From the NCBI GenBank assembly GCA_041488375.1, contig JBGPPD010000001.1:1-64000 (forward strand): a DNA stretch of 64,000 nt, written 5' to 3'. The first letter of the stretch is position 1. Each line of letters starts with the position of its first letter. This document shows, piece after piece, positions 7,672-15,185 of the stretch. This stretch comes from JAABQT01 sp041488375 (GTDB taxonomy: Bacteria > Pseudomonadota > Gammaproteobacteria > Burkholderiales > SG8-39). Below the pieces are notes generated by a model. That model saw nothing but the letters and a program-made list of their open reading frames with translations, was not told the origin of the DNA and did no database searches. Position numbers and translations under genes: made by a program.

Positions 7672-8748
7672 ATGGCCGATACCCACCTGTTCAAGCCCGC
7701 CCCGCTGGCGCGCGCCATCGAGGCGATCGTCGCCGCCGGCGGCAGCGAGCCGCGCGAGGCGCGCCTCGTCGCCGAGAACCTGATCACCGCCAATCTGACC
7801 GGGCACGATTCGCACGGCATCGGCATGATCCCGCGCTACGTCGACTCGCTGAAGGAGGGCGGCCTGCAGCCCAACCGCCACCCGGCGGTGAAGTTCGACG
7901 GCGGCGCGCTGGTCGCGCTCGACGGCCAGGCGGGCTACGGCCAGGTCATCGGGATGGAGGCCACCGCCGTCGCCATCGAGCGCGCCAAGGCGCACGGCGC
8001 GTGCGTGATGGCGCTCGCCAATTCGCATCACCTGTGCCGCATCGGCCAATGGGCGGAGCAGGCCGTGGCCGCGGGGCTGGTGTCGATCAGTTTCGTCAAC
8101 GTCATCTCGCGTTCCATCGTCGCGCCCTTCGGCGGCAGCGACGCGCGCTTCGGCACCAACCCCTGCACCATCGGCATTCCGCTGGCCGGGCAGGCGCCGT
8201 TCATCCTCGACATGGCCACCAGCGGCGTGGCGCAGGGCAAGGTGCGCGTCGCGCACAACAGGGGCGAGAAGCTGCCGCCGGGACTGCTCCTCGACGACAA
8301 GGGCAACCCGACCCTCGACGCGCGCTTCGGCGTGATCGAGCCCTTCGGGGCGCTCACCACGTTCGGCCTGCACAAGGGCTACGGCCTCGCCGTGGCGTGC
8401 GAGCTGTTGGGCGGCGCGCTCTCGGGCGGCGGCACCTGGCACACGGAGGACCGCTCGAAGAAGCGCGTGCTCAACGGCATGCTGACGATCCTCATCGACC
8501 CGCAGAAGCTCGGCACTGCGCAGACCTTCGAGCGCGAAGGGCGCGAATTCATCGCCTGGGTGAAGAAGTCGCCCCCGGCACCTGGCAGCAACGGGGTGCG
8601 TATTGCCGGCGATCCGGAGCGCGAAACGCGTGCGCGGCGGGAAAAGGACGGCATCCCGGTGGACGCCAACACTTGGCAGGAGATCCACGGCGCCGGCGCG
8701 AAGCTCGGCGTAGCGGCGGAAACCATCGATCGGCTCGCCCGGGCCTAG
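7672..8748 (+). CDS. hcxB: Ldh2/malate dehydrogenase-family hydroxycarboxylate dehydrogenase (YbiC/HcxB-like)
   Basis: The 358-residue oxidoreductase belongs to the LDH2/MDG2 family, which interconverts 2-hydroxy and 2-keto acids with NAD(P). Visible signatures are GHDSHGIGMIPRYV near residue 42, the ANSHHLCRIG motif with the likely proton-relay histidine, and the FGTNPC and LLLDDKG segments. It aligns by eye along its whole length with E. coli YbiC (HcxB). The ATG at MADTHLF is chosen over an upstream in-frame start because homologues begin here. It is divergent from the CoA-transferase pair and probably handles a 2-hydroxyacid from the same neighbourhood. Confidence 0.82.
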   Translation: MADTHLFKPAPLARAIEAIVAAGGSEPREARLVAENLITANLTGHDSHGIGMIPRYVDSLKEGGLQPNRHPAVKFDGGALVALDGQAGYGQVIGMEATAVAIERAKAHGACVMALANSHHLCRIGQWAEQAVAAGLVSISFVNVISRSIVAPFGGSDARFGTNPCTIGIPLAGQAPFILDMATSGVAQGKVRVAHNRGEKLPPGLLLDDKGNPTLDARFGVIEPFGALTTFGLHKGYGLAVACELLGGALSGGGTWHTEDRSKKRVLNGMLTILIDPQKLGTAQTFEREGREFIAWVKKSPPAPGSNGVRIAGDPERETRARREKDGIPVDANTWQEIHGAGAKLGVAAETIDRLARA

Positions 8749-8774
8749 TTCACAGCCTGTTCTAAGAAGGCACT

Positions 8775-8800
8775 TTCAGTAGGTTTTCTAACCTACTGAA
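8775..8800. terminator. Perfect 11-bp inverted repeat between hcxB and the dcw promoter
   Basis: Arms TTCAGTAGGTT (8775-8785) and AACCTACTGAA (8790-8800) are exact reverse complements around the 4-base loop TTCT. The hairpin lies 26 bases after the hcxB stop and is followed by an A/T-rich stretch, but the T run is interrupted. It may terminate hcxB transcription. Because it is symmetrical and AT-rich, an operator is the alternative. Confidence 0.5.
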
Positions 8801-8874
8801 TTTGCTGCGTATTAATTTTTCAGAATCTTCCTCAGAAAACACTGCTAAGTCTTTGTCATGCCTGAAGATTTGGC

Positions 8875-8903
8875 TTGACCTGACTATTCCTTTCCCCTTA
8901 AAG
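8875..8903 (+). promoter_or_regulatory. Candidate promoter of the mra/dcw cluster
   Basis: TTGACC (8875-8880) is followed after exactly 17 bases by TTAAAG (8898-8903). The -35 is a good match and the -10 a weak one. The position, just upstream of the MraZ boxes and mraZ, is that of the conserved Pmra promoter. The local sequence is much richer in A/T than its surroundings. Confidence 0.5.
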
Positions 8904-8937
8904 TGGGGAAAAGTAGAAAAAGGTGGTTAAAACTGGA
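8903..8937 (+). promoter_or_regulatory. MraZ operator: four boxes spaced 10 bases apart
   Basis: GTGGG (8903), GTAGA (8913), GTGGT (8923) and CTGGA (8933) repeat every 10 bases with 5-base A-rich spacers. MraZ of E. coli is known to bind direct TGGGN repeats separated by 5 bases ahead of its own gene, so this is most simply the autoregulatory site. The boxes begin at the end of the proposed -10 and run up to the mraZ start codon. Confidence 0.75.
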
Positions 8938-9387
8938 ATGGGCGGGACATTTCACGGCGCAACAGTAGTGACGCTGGACGCGAAGGGGCGCCTTGCTATT
9001 CCGACACGCCTGCGCGAGACGCTGCTGGCCGGCGCGAAGCACCTCGTGCTGACCGCGCACCCCGAAGGTTGCGTACTCCTCTATCCGCCCTCGGCCTGGG
9101 AGCCGGTGCGCGCGCGCGCCGAGACCTTCCCGAGCTTTCATCCACAGGCCAGCTGGTGGAAGCGGCTGCTGCTCGGCTTCGAGGAGCACGTCAGCCCGGA
9201 CGGCGCCGGCCGCATCCTCGTCTCGGGCGCGCTGCGCCAGCACGCCAAGCTCGAGCGCGACGTCATGCTGGTCGGGCAGGGCGGGTACTTCGAGTTGTGG
9301 GATTCCGGGCTGTGGAACGCGAAGCTCTCGCAGGCCCTTGCCGGGCCGGCCGCGCCGCCCCCCGGCATGGAGGATTTCTCGCTGTGA
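8938..9387 (+). CDS. mraZ: Transcriptional regulator MraZ
   Basis: The 149-residue AbrB-like regulator contains two MraZ/SpoVT repeats. The first has LDAKGRLAIPTRLRE (about 13-27), and the second has SPDGAGRILVSGALRQHAKL (about 89-108). It represses the dcw cluster from the repeats just upstream. The ATG gives the usual family N-terminus (F-x-GATxxxLDAKGR). A GTG fifteen bases earlier is in frame but would lie inside the operator. It is the first gene of the cluster, with rsmH following after 18 bases. Confidence 0.93.
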   Translation: MGGTFHGATVVTLDAKGRLAIPTRLRETLLAGAKHLVLTAHPEGCVLLYPPSAWEPVRARAETFPSFHPQASWWKRLLLGFEEHVSPDGAGRILVSGALRQHAKLERDVMLVGQGGYFELWDSGLWNAKLSQALAGPAAPPPGMEDFSL

Positions 9388-9405
9388 GCGCGGGTGCGCC
9401 CCACG

Positions 9406-10386
9406 ATGAGCGCCGCTCCCTCCACGCACTTAGCCGTACTCGCCGAAGAAGCCGTCGCTGCGCTCGCCCTGCGGGCGGACGGAACCTACGTGGACGGCAC
9501 TTTCGGCCGCGGCGGGCACAGCCGGCTGATCCTGGCGCGGCTCGGCGCACGCGGCCGGCTGATCGCGCTCGACCGGGATCCGCAGGCGGTCGCCGCAGCG
9601 CAGGAGGTGCACGACGCGCGCTTCTCGATCGTGCACTCGCCGTTCAGCCGTCTCGCGCAAACGCTGGACGCGCAGGGCGCGGCGCAAGTGCAGGGGATGC
9701 TGTTCGACCTGGGGGTGTCCTCGCCGCAGATCGACGACCCGGCGCGCGGCTTCTCGTTCCGCGCCGACGGCCCGCTCGACATGCGCATGGATCCGACGCA
9801 AGGGCAGTCCGCGGCCGATTGGCTGGCCGCGGCCAGCGAAGCGCAAATCAGGGAGGTCATCGGGGGGTATGGGGAAGAACGGTTTGCTAAACAGGTTGCA
9901 GCGGCGATTGCTGCTGCTCGCCGGAACGCGCCCATCCGCACGACCCGCCAACTTGCCGATCTCGTGGGTACGGCGGTCCGCACACGGGAGCCGGGCCAGG
10001 ATCCGGCGACGCGCACCTTTCAGGCTCTACGGATTCTCGTCAATCGGGAGCTTGAGGAAGTGTCGCTGATGCTGCCGCAGGCGGTCGAACGGCTGGCGCC
10101 CGGCGCTCGGCTGGTCCTGATCGCCTTCCATTCGCTGGAAGACCGGCTGGTCAAGCGCTTCCTGCAGGCCTGCGCGCGCCCCGCGCTGCCACGGGATTTG
10201 CCCCTGCGCGCCAGCGAGATGCCACAAGCGCTGCTCACCATCGTCGGCAGGCCGCAGCGTCCCGCCGCCGCCGAAGCCGCCGCCAACCCGCGCGCGCGCA
10301 GCGCCGTGCTGCGCGTGGCCGAGCGCACGGCGGCCCCCTTTGACCCGAGGATTTCCCGAATCGAGCCCGACGCGTGGCGAAGCTGA
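9406..10386 (+). CDS. rsmH: 16S rRNA (cytosine-1402-N4)-methyltransferase RsmH (MraW)
   Basis: The 326-residue SAM-dependent methyltransferase methylates C1402 of 16S rRNA. Motif I is YVDGTFGRGGHS; LDRDPQA, MLFDLGVSSPQID, and the C-terminal IAFHSLEDRLVKRF and NPRARSAVLRVAE signatures are all present. The ATG at MSAAPSTHLAVL is preferred over an in-frame GTG four codons earlier. The 3' end overlaps ftsL by 13 bases. Confidence 0.95.
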   Translation: MSAAPSTHLAVLAEEAVAALALRADGTYVDGTFGRGGHSRLILARLGARGRLIALDRDPQAVAAAQEVHDARFSIVHSPFSRLAQTLDAQGAAQVQGMLFDLGVSSPQIDDPARGFSFRADGPLDMRMDPTQGQSAADWLAAASEAQIREVIGGYGEERFAKQVAAAIAAARRNAPIRTTRQLADLVGTAVRTREPGQDPATRTFQALRILVNRELEEVSLMLPQAVERLAPGARLVLIAFHSLEDRLVKRFLQACARPALPRDLPLRASEMPQALLTIVGRPQRPAAAEAAANPRARSAVLRVAERTAAPFDPRISRIEPDAWRS

Positions 10387-10646
10387 ACCTCCTCCTCCTC
10401 CTGGTTCTCGTCGTCTGCGCGCTCGGGCTCGTTACTTCCCAGCAGAAGGCCCGCAAGCTGTTCTCCGAGCTCGAGCGCGAGCAGCAGCGCGTGCGCGAAC
10501 TGCAGATCGAGTACGGCAGGCTGCAGCTCGAAGCGAGCACCTGGGGCCTGCACGCCCGCGTCGAAAGGGTCGCCGCCGGCGCGCTCGGCATGCGCACGCC
10601 GGATGCGCGCCGCGTGCGCGTCGTTGAGCGCGAGGCGCGGCGATGA
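10374..10646 (+). CDS. ftsL: Cell division protein FtsL
   Basis: This 90-residue bitopic membrane protein begins at a GTG inside rsmH. It has a single N-terminal membrane helix (about residues 3-22), a leucine/glutamate heptad coiled coil (about 26-60) and a short basic tail. FtsL links FtsQ and FtsB to the septal synthase FtsWI. Size, position between rsmH and ftsI, and topology all fit; sequence similarity in this family is always low. Its stop overlaps ftsI as ATGA. Confidence 0.88.
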   Translation: MAKLNLLLLLVLVVCALGLVTSQQKARKLFSELEREQQRVRELQIEYGRLQLEASTWGLHARVERVAAGALGMRTPDARRVRVVEREARR

Positions 10647-12370
10647 GCGCGGTAGCGGCTTCTGCCATCGTGCGCCTGCCGGTGTGGCGCGCGCGCGCGG
10701 TGATGGGCGCGATGCTCGCCGCGTTCGCCGTGCTGGCCGCCAGGTCGGTCTACCTGCAGGCCCTGGACACCGGCTTCCTGCAGGAAAAGGGCGAGCAGCG
10801 CTATAGCCGCGTGCTGCAAGTGCCCGGCACGCGCGGCCGCATCCTCGACCGGCAAGGCGAAGCGCTCGCCGTCTCGACGCCGGTGCAATCGGTGTGGGCA
10901 ATTCCCGACGACGTGGTCGCCACGCCGGCGCAAATGAACAAGCTCGCCGCATTGCTCGGCGTCCAGGCGCGCGAACTGCGCAAGCGCCTGGCGGATGGAT
11001 CGCGCGACTTCGTCTACCTGAAGCGCCAGATTGCGCCGGAGCAGGCCGAGCAGGTGGCGCGGCTCGGCCTGCCGGGCATTCACCAGCATCGCGAGTTCCG
11101 CCGCTACTACCCGGGCGGCGAGGTCACCGCGCACGTGGTCGGATTCACCGGATTGGACGAGGCGGGCCAGGAAGGCATCGAACTCGCCCACCAGGCGACC
11201 CTGGGCGGGGTGCCGGGCAGCCGGCGCGTGATCAAGGATCGGCTGGGCAGGGTCGTGGAGGACGTCGAATCGATCCACGAGGCGCAGGACGGCAAGGACC
11301 TGCAGTTGTCGATCGACGGCAAGATCCAGAGCCTCGCCTACGGCGCGCTGAAGGCGGCAGTCGTCGAGCACCGGGCGCGAGCGGGTGCAGCGCTGGCGCT
11401 CGACGTGCGCACCGGGGAGGTGCTGGCGCTGGTGAATCTGCCCTCGTTCAATCCGAACAACCGCGCCAAGCTCTCCGGCGCGCAACTGCGCAACCGCGCG
11501 CTGACCGACGCCTTCGAGCCGGGCTCGACGATGAAGCCCTTCACCATCGCGCTGGCGATCGAGATGGGCAAGGTGACCCCGCGCAGCGTGGTCACCACGG
11601 GCCGCGACACGCTGCGCATCGCCAACTACACGATCCACGATCCGCACCCGGAGGGGCCGCTGAGCGTCGCCCAGGTGATCCAGAAGTCCTCCAACGTCGG
11701 CGCGGCGAGGATCGCGCTGTCGCTGCCGCGCGAAGACATGTGGGACCTGTTCAACCGAGCTGGCTTCGGTGCGGCGCCGCAGCTCGGTTTCCCGGGCGAG
11801 GCGGGCGGCAGGTTGCGCCCCGCGCGCAGCTGGCGGCCAGTGGAGCAGGCGACCATGGCGTACGGCCATGGCATTTCGGTGAGCCTCGCGCAACTGGCGC
11901 GTGCCTACACCATGTTCGCGCGCGACGGCGAGCTGATACCCCTGACCCTGGTCAAAGCGGACGTCCCCGCGGTCGGCACCCGCGTGCTGTCGGCGCAGAC
12001 GGCGCGTGCGGTGCGAGCGATGCTCGAACTGGCGGTGCAGCCCGGCGGCACTGCGCCGCGCGCCCGCATCATGGGCTGGCGCGTCGCGGGCAAGACCGGC
12101 ACCGCGCACAAGCAGGAAAACGGCGGCTACGCCCCCGACAAGTACATCTCCTCGTTCGTCGGCCTCGCGCCGGCGAGCGCCCCGCGCGTCATCGTCGCCG
12201 TGATGATCGACGAACCTTCCGACGGCAAGTACTACGGCGGCGTGGTGGCAGCGCCGGTGTTCGCGCAGATCATGCAGGGCGCGCTGCGGCTGCTCGGGGT
12301 GCCGCACGACGCGCCGCTCGAGCCGGTGCCGCTCCCGGGCGAGGGCGAAGAAGCGCGGGAGAGCACCTGA
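10643..12370 (+). CDS. ftsI: Septal peptidoglycan transpeptidase FtsI (PBP3)
   Basis: The 575-residue class B penicillin-binding protein has an N-terminal membrane helix (about 17-37), a pedestal domain starting at RGRILDRQGE (64-73), and a transpeptidase domain. The active-site motifs are STMK (S295-K298), SSN (S349-N351) and KTGT (484-487). It cross-links septal peptidoglycan together with FtsW. The start is the ATG of the ATGA overlap with ftsL. The end forms a CTGA overlap with the proposed murE start. Confidence 0.96.
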   Translation: MSAVAASAIVRLPVWRARAVMGAMLAAFAVLAARSVYLQALDTGFLQEKGEQRYSRVLQVPGTRGRILDRQGEALAVSTPVQSVWAIPDDVVATPAQMNKLAALLGVQARELRKRLADGSRDFVYLKRQIAPEQAEQVARLGLPGIHQHREFRRYYPGGEVTAHVVGFTGLDEAGQEGIELAHQATLGGVPGSRRVIKDRLGRVVEDVESIHEAQDGKDLQLSIDGKIQSLAYGALKAAVVEHRARAGAALALDVRTGEVLALVNLPSFNPNNRAKLSGAQLRNRALTDAFEPGSTMKPFTIALAIEMGKVTPRSVVTTGRDTLRIANYTIHDPHPEGPLSVAQVIQKSSNVGAARIALSLPREDMWDLFNRAGFGAAPQLGFPGEAGGRLRPARSWRPVEQATMAYGHGISVSLAQLARAYTMFARDGELIPLTLVKADVPAVGTRVLSAQTARAVRAMLELAVQPGGTAPRARIMGWRVAGKTGTAHKQENGGYAPDKYISSFVGLAPASAPRVIVAVMIDEPSDGKYYGGVVAAPVFAQIMQGALRLLGVPHDAPLEPVPLPGEGEEAREST

Positions 12371-13836
12371 TTGACGTCGGTCCCCTCGCCAGGCTCGCCG
12401 CGCAGGGCGCCGTGATCGAGCGCCTGAGTTCCGACAGCCGACGCTGCGCGCCCGGCGTCGCCTTCTTCGCCTACCCGGGCGCCGCGGCCGACGGCCGCGA
12501 CCACATACCGGAGGCGATCGCGCGCGGCGCCGCCGGCGTGCTGTGGGAGGCCGAGGGCTTTGCGTGGCGCCCGGAGTGGCGCGCGCCGCATGCGCCGGTG
12601 CGCGGCCTGAAGGAGCGGGCGGGGCTGCTCGCGCACGAGTTCTACGGCCGGCCCAGCGAGGCGCTGTGGACCTGCGGTGTCACCGGCACCAACGGCAAGA
12701 CCTCGTGCAGCCAGTGGATCGCGGCGGCGCTGGATGACGCCGGGTCCCGATGCGGCGTGATCGGCACGCTCGGCGCGGGCTTCCGCGCGGCGCTCGAGGA
12801 CGCCGACAACACCACACCGGACGCGCTCGAATTGCACCGGCGCCTCGCCGGCATGCAGCGCGACGGCGCCGTGGCGGTGGCAATGGAAGTGTCCTCGCAC
12901 GGCCTGGCGCAGGGGCGCGTCAATGGGGTCGCGTTCGACTGCGCGCTGTTCACCAACCTGACGCACGATCACCTCGATTTCCACGGCTCGATGGACGCCT
13001 ATGCTGCGGCCAAGGCGCGCCTGTTCGACGCCGAGGGCCTGGCCTGCGCAGTGCTCAACCTGGACGACGCCTTCGGCGCGCAGCTCGCTCGGCGCTGCAC
13101 CGCCCGCGGCCTGCGCACCGTCGGCTACAGCCTGTCGCCCGGCGCGGCGGCGCCCGGCAGCGTGACCGATTTCGTGGCGGCGTCGCGAATTGCCCCGGAG
13201 CGCCTGGCCCTGTCGGGCAGCTGGGGCGACGCACAGACCGAATTTGCCCCGCTCGGGCGCTTCAACGTCGCCAACGCGCTCGGCGTGCTTGGCTGCCTGC
13301 TCGCGTACGGCCTGCCGTTCGGGCCGGCGGTGGCCGCGCTCGCCAGGCTGCCCGAGGTGCCCGGCCGCATGCAGAAGATCGGCGACAAGCCGCTCACGGT
13401 GGTCGACTACGCGCACAGTCCCGATGCGCTCGACCAGGTGCTGCGAGCATTGCGCCCGCTGGCGGACGCGCGGGCCGGGCGCCTGGTCGCGGTTTTCGGC
13501 GCGGGCGGCGATCGCGATCGCAGCAAGCGAGCGCTGATGGGGGCGGTGGCCTCGCGACTGGCCGACCGCATCGTGCTCACCTCCGACAACCCGCGCAGCG
13601 AGGACCCGCTGGCCATCATCCGCGAGATCGAGTCCGGCGTGATCTCGCAGCACGCGGTGGAAGTCGATCGCGCGCGCGCCGTCGAGTCGGCCATCGCGCA
13701 GGCGGCGGACGCCGACGTGGTGCTGATCTCGGGCAAGGGCCACGAGCCCTGGCAGGAAACCGGCGGCCGGCGCCTGCCATTCTCCGACGCAGCGGTGGCG
13801 CGGTCTGCACTGGCGCGCAGGACGGGAAAGCGATGA
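12367..13836 (+). CDS. murE: UDP-MurNAc-Ala-Glu:meso-diaminopimelate ligase MurE (unusual start codon)
   Basis: MurE adds meso-diaminopimelate to UDP-MurNAc-L-Ala-D-Glu. The P-loop is GVTGTNGKTS, the carbamylated-lysine region is AAAKARLFD, and the DNPR motif (SDNPRSED) marks DAP rather than lysine specificity. The start is problematic. No ATG, GTG or TTG lies between the upstream overlap and the conserved SSDSRR strand except a GTG at 12412, which would leave only about seven residues before SDSR. The frame reads naturally back to a CTG at 12367, which overlaps the ftsI stop as CTGA and has GGGAG five bases upstream, or to the ATT at 12370. I chose CTG; about 489 residues result. Confidence 0.9.
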   Translation: MIDVGPLARLAAQGAVIERLSSDSRRCAPGVAFFAYPGAAADGRDHIPEAIARGAAGVLWEAEGFAWRPEWRAPHAPVRGLKERAGLLAHEFYGRPSEALWTCGVTGTNGKTSCSQWIAAALDDAGSRCGVIGTLGAGFRAALEDADNTTPDALELHRRLAGMQRDGAVAVAMEVSSHGLAQGRVNGVAFDCALFTNLTHDHLDFHGSMDAYAAAKARLFDAEGLACAVLNLDDAFGAQLARRCTARGLRTVGYSLSPGAAAPGSVTDFVAASRIAPERLALSGSWGDAQTEFAPLGRFNVANALGVLGCLLAYGLPFGPAVAALARLPEVPGRMQKIGDKPLTVVDYAHSPDALDQVLRALRPLADARAGRLVAVFGAGGDRDRSKRALMGAVASRLADRIVLTSDNPRSEDPLAIIREIESGVISQHAVEVDRARAVESAIAQAADADVVLISGKGHEPWQETGGRRLPFSDAAVARSALARRTGKR

Positions 13837-15185
13837 TGAGCCTCGCCGAGGCCGCGCGCTTTGCCGAGGGCCGCCTGCATGGCGCCGACGCGGTGTTCAG
13901 CGGCGTTTCCACGGACAGCCGCAGCGTGGCGCGCGGCGAATTGTTCGTCGCCATCCGCGGCGAGCGCTACGACGGCCACCAGTTCCTCGGCATGGCGCAG
14001 GAAAAAGGCGCCGCGGGCGCGCTGATCGACGGCCGCCACGCGGGCGCGGCGCCGTTGCCGGTGATCGTGGCGGACGACACGCGCCGCGCGCTGGGCCGCA
14101 TTGGCCGCGGCTGGCGGGGGCGTTTCGCGCCGGTGCTGATCGCGATCACGGGCTCCAACGGCAAGACCACCACCAAGGAGATGCTGGCCTCGATCCTGCG
14201 CGCGCACGCGGGTGAAGGCGCGGTGCTCGCCACCAAGGGCAACCTCAATACCGACATCGGCGTGCCGGTCACGCTGCTTGCGCTGCGCACGGAGCACAAG
14301 TACGCCGTGGTGGAGCTCGGCATGAACCACCCGGGCGAGATCGCCGCCCTTGCGGCGATCGCCCTGCCGACCGGGGCGCTGGTCACCAACGCGCAGCGCG
14401 AGCACCTGGAATTCATGAAAAGCGTCGAGGCGGTGGCCGCGGAGAACGCGAGCGTGTTCGAGGCGCTGCCGGCCGACGGCGTTGCGGTGATCAACGCCGA
14501 CGACGCCCAGGCCGGCGTGTTCCGCCGGGCGGCCGGCGCACGCAGGAAAGTGGAATTCGGCCTGGACAGGCCGGCGCAGGTGAGCGGCCGCTGCGCGCTG
14601 CAGCCCCTGTCGAGCGAAATCACGATTTCCACGCCGGCCGGCAAGTGCTCCGCGACGCTCGCCATTGCAGGGCGGCACAACGTGCGCAATGCCCTCGCGG
14701 CTGCCGCCTGTGCGCATGCCGCAGGAGTGCCGGCCGCAGCGATTTGCGCGGGACTCAGTGCGTTTCGTCCCTCCCTCGGCCGCCTGCAGGTAAAGCGCGG
14801 CGCGAGCGGCGCGACGGTGATCGACGACAGCTATAACGCCAATCCGGATTCGGTGCGCGCCGCGATCGACGTGCTCGCCGCTTGCGCCGCGCCGACCGTG
14901 CTGGTGCTGGGCGATATGGGCGAGGTCGGCGACCAGGGACCCGCGTTCCATCGCGAGATCGGCGCCTATGCGCGCGCGAGCCGGATCGGCGCGCTGTACG
15001 CGCTGGGCGAGGCGAGCCGCGAGGCGGTGAAAGCTTTCGGCGCGGACGGCCGGCATTTCTCGGCGCCCGAGGAACTGGTCAAGGCGCTGCCGGGTGGCGC
15101 GACGGTGCTGGTGAAGGGCTCGCGCTTCATGCGCATGGAGCGCGTGGTGGTGGCGCTGACCGGTGAAGCCCGGGGAGGGCACTGA
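13833..15185 (+). CDS. murF: UDP-MurNAc-tripeptide:D-Ala-D-Ala ligase MurF
   Basis: The 450-residue ligase attaches D-Ala-D-Ala to UDP-MurNAc-tripeptide in an ATP-dependent step that completes the pentapeptide. The N-terminal domain has STDSRSVARGELFVAI, the ATP loop is ITGSNGKTTTKEM, and the substrate and metal residues lie in NHPGEI and the C-terminal DSYNANPDS motif. The start is the first of two consecutive ATG codons, forming ATGA with the murE stop. The end shares one base with mraY (TGATG). Confidence 0.95.
   Translation: MMSLAEAARFAEGRLHGADAVFSGVSTDSRSVARGELFVAIRGERYDGHQFLGMAQEKGAAGALIDGRHAGAAPLPVIVADDTRRALGRIGRGWRGRFAPVLIAITGSNGKTTTKEMLASILRAHAGEGAVLATKGNLNTDIGVPVTLLALRTEHKYAVVELGMNHPGEIAALAAIALPTGALVTNAQREHLEFMKSVEAVAAENASVFEALPADGVAVINADDAQAGVFRRAAGARRKVEFGLDRPAQVSGRCALQPLSSEITISTPAGKCSATLAIAGRHNVRNALAAAACAHAAGVPAAAICAGLSAFRPSLGRLQVKRGASGATVIDDSYNANPDSVRAAIDVLAACAAPTVLVLGDMGEVGDQGPAFHREIGAYARASRIGALYALGEASREAVKAFGADGRHFSAPEELVKALPGGATVLVKGSRFMRMERVVVALTGEARGGH

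Noticed and set aside
8923..8937. GTG at 8923 as the mraZ start
   Set aside because: It would place the last two MraZ boxes inside the coding region and add five residues not seen in the family; the ATG at 8938 fits better.
10235..12307. Very long minus-strand open frame across ftsI (about 690 codons)
   Set aside because: It is opposite a certain ftsI gene and reads as Arg/His/Ala-rich low-complexity sequence. High G+C makes stop codons rare in antisense frames; many similar frames occur across the window.
10894..12366. 490-codon in-frame N-terminal extension of murE across ftsI
   Set aside because: The extension has no Mur or any other domain and overlaps the full ftsI gene in another frame. 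MurE is complete without it.
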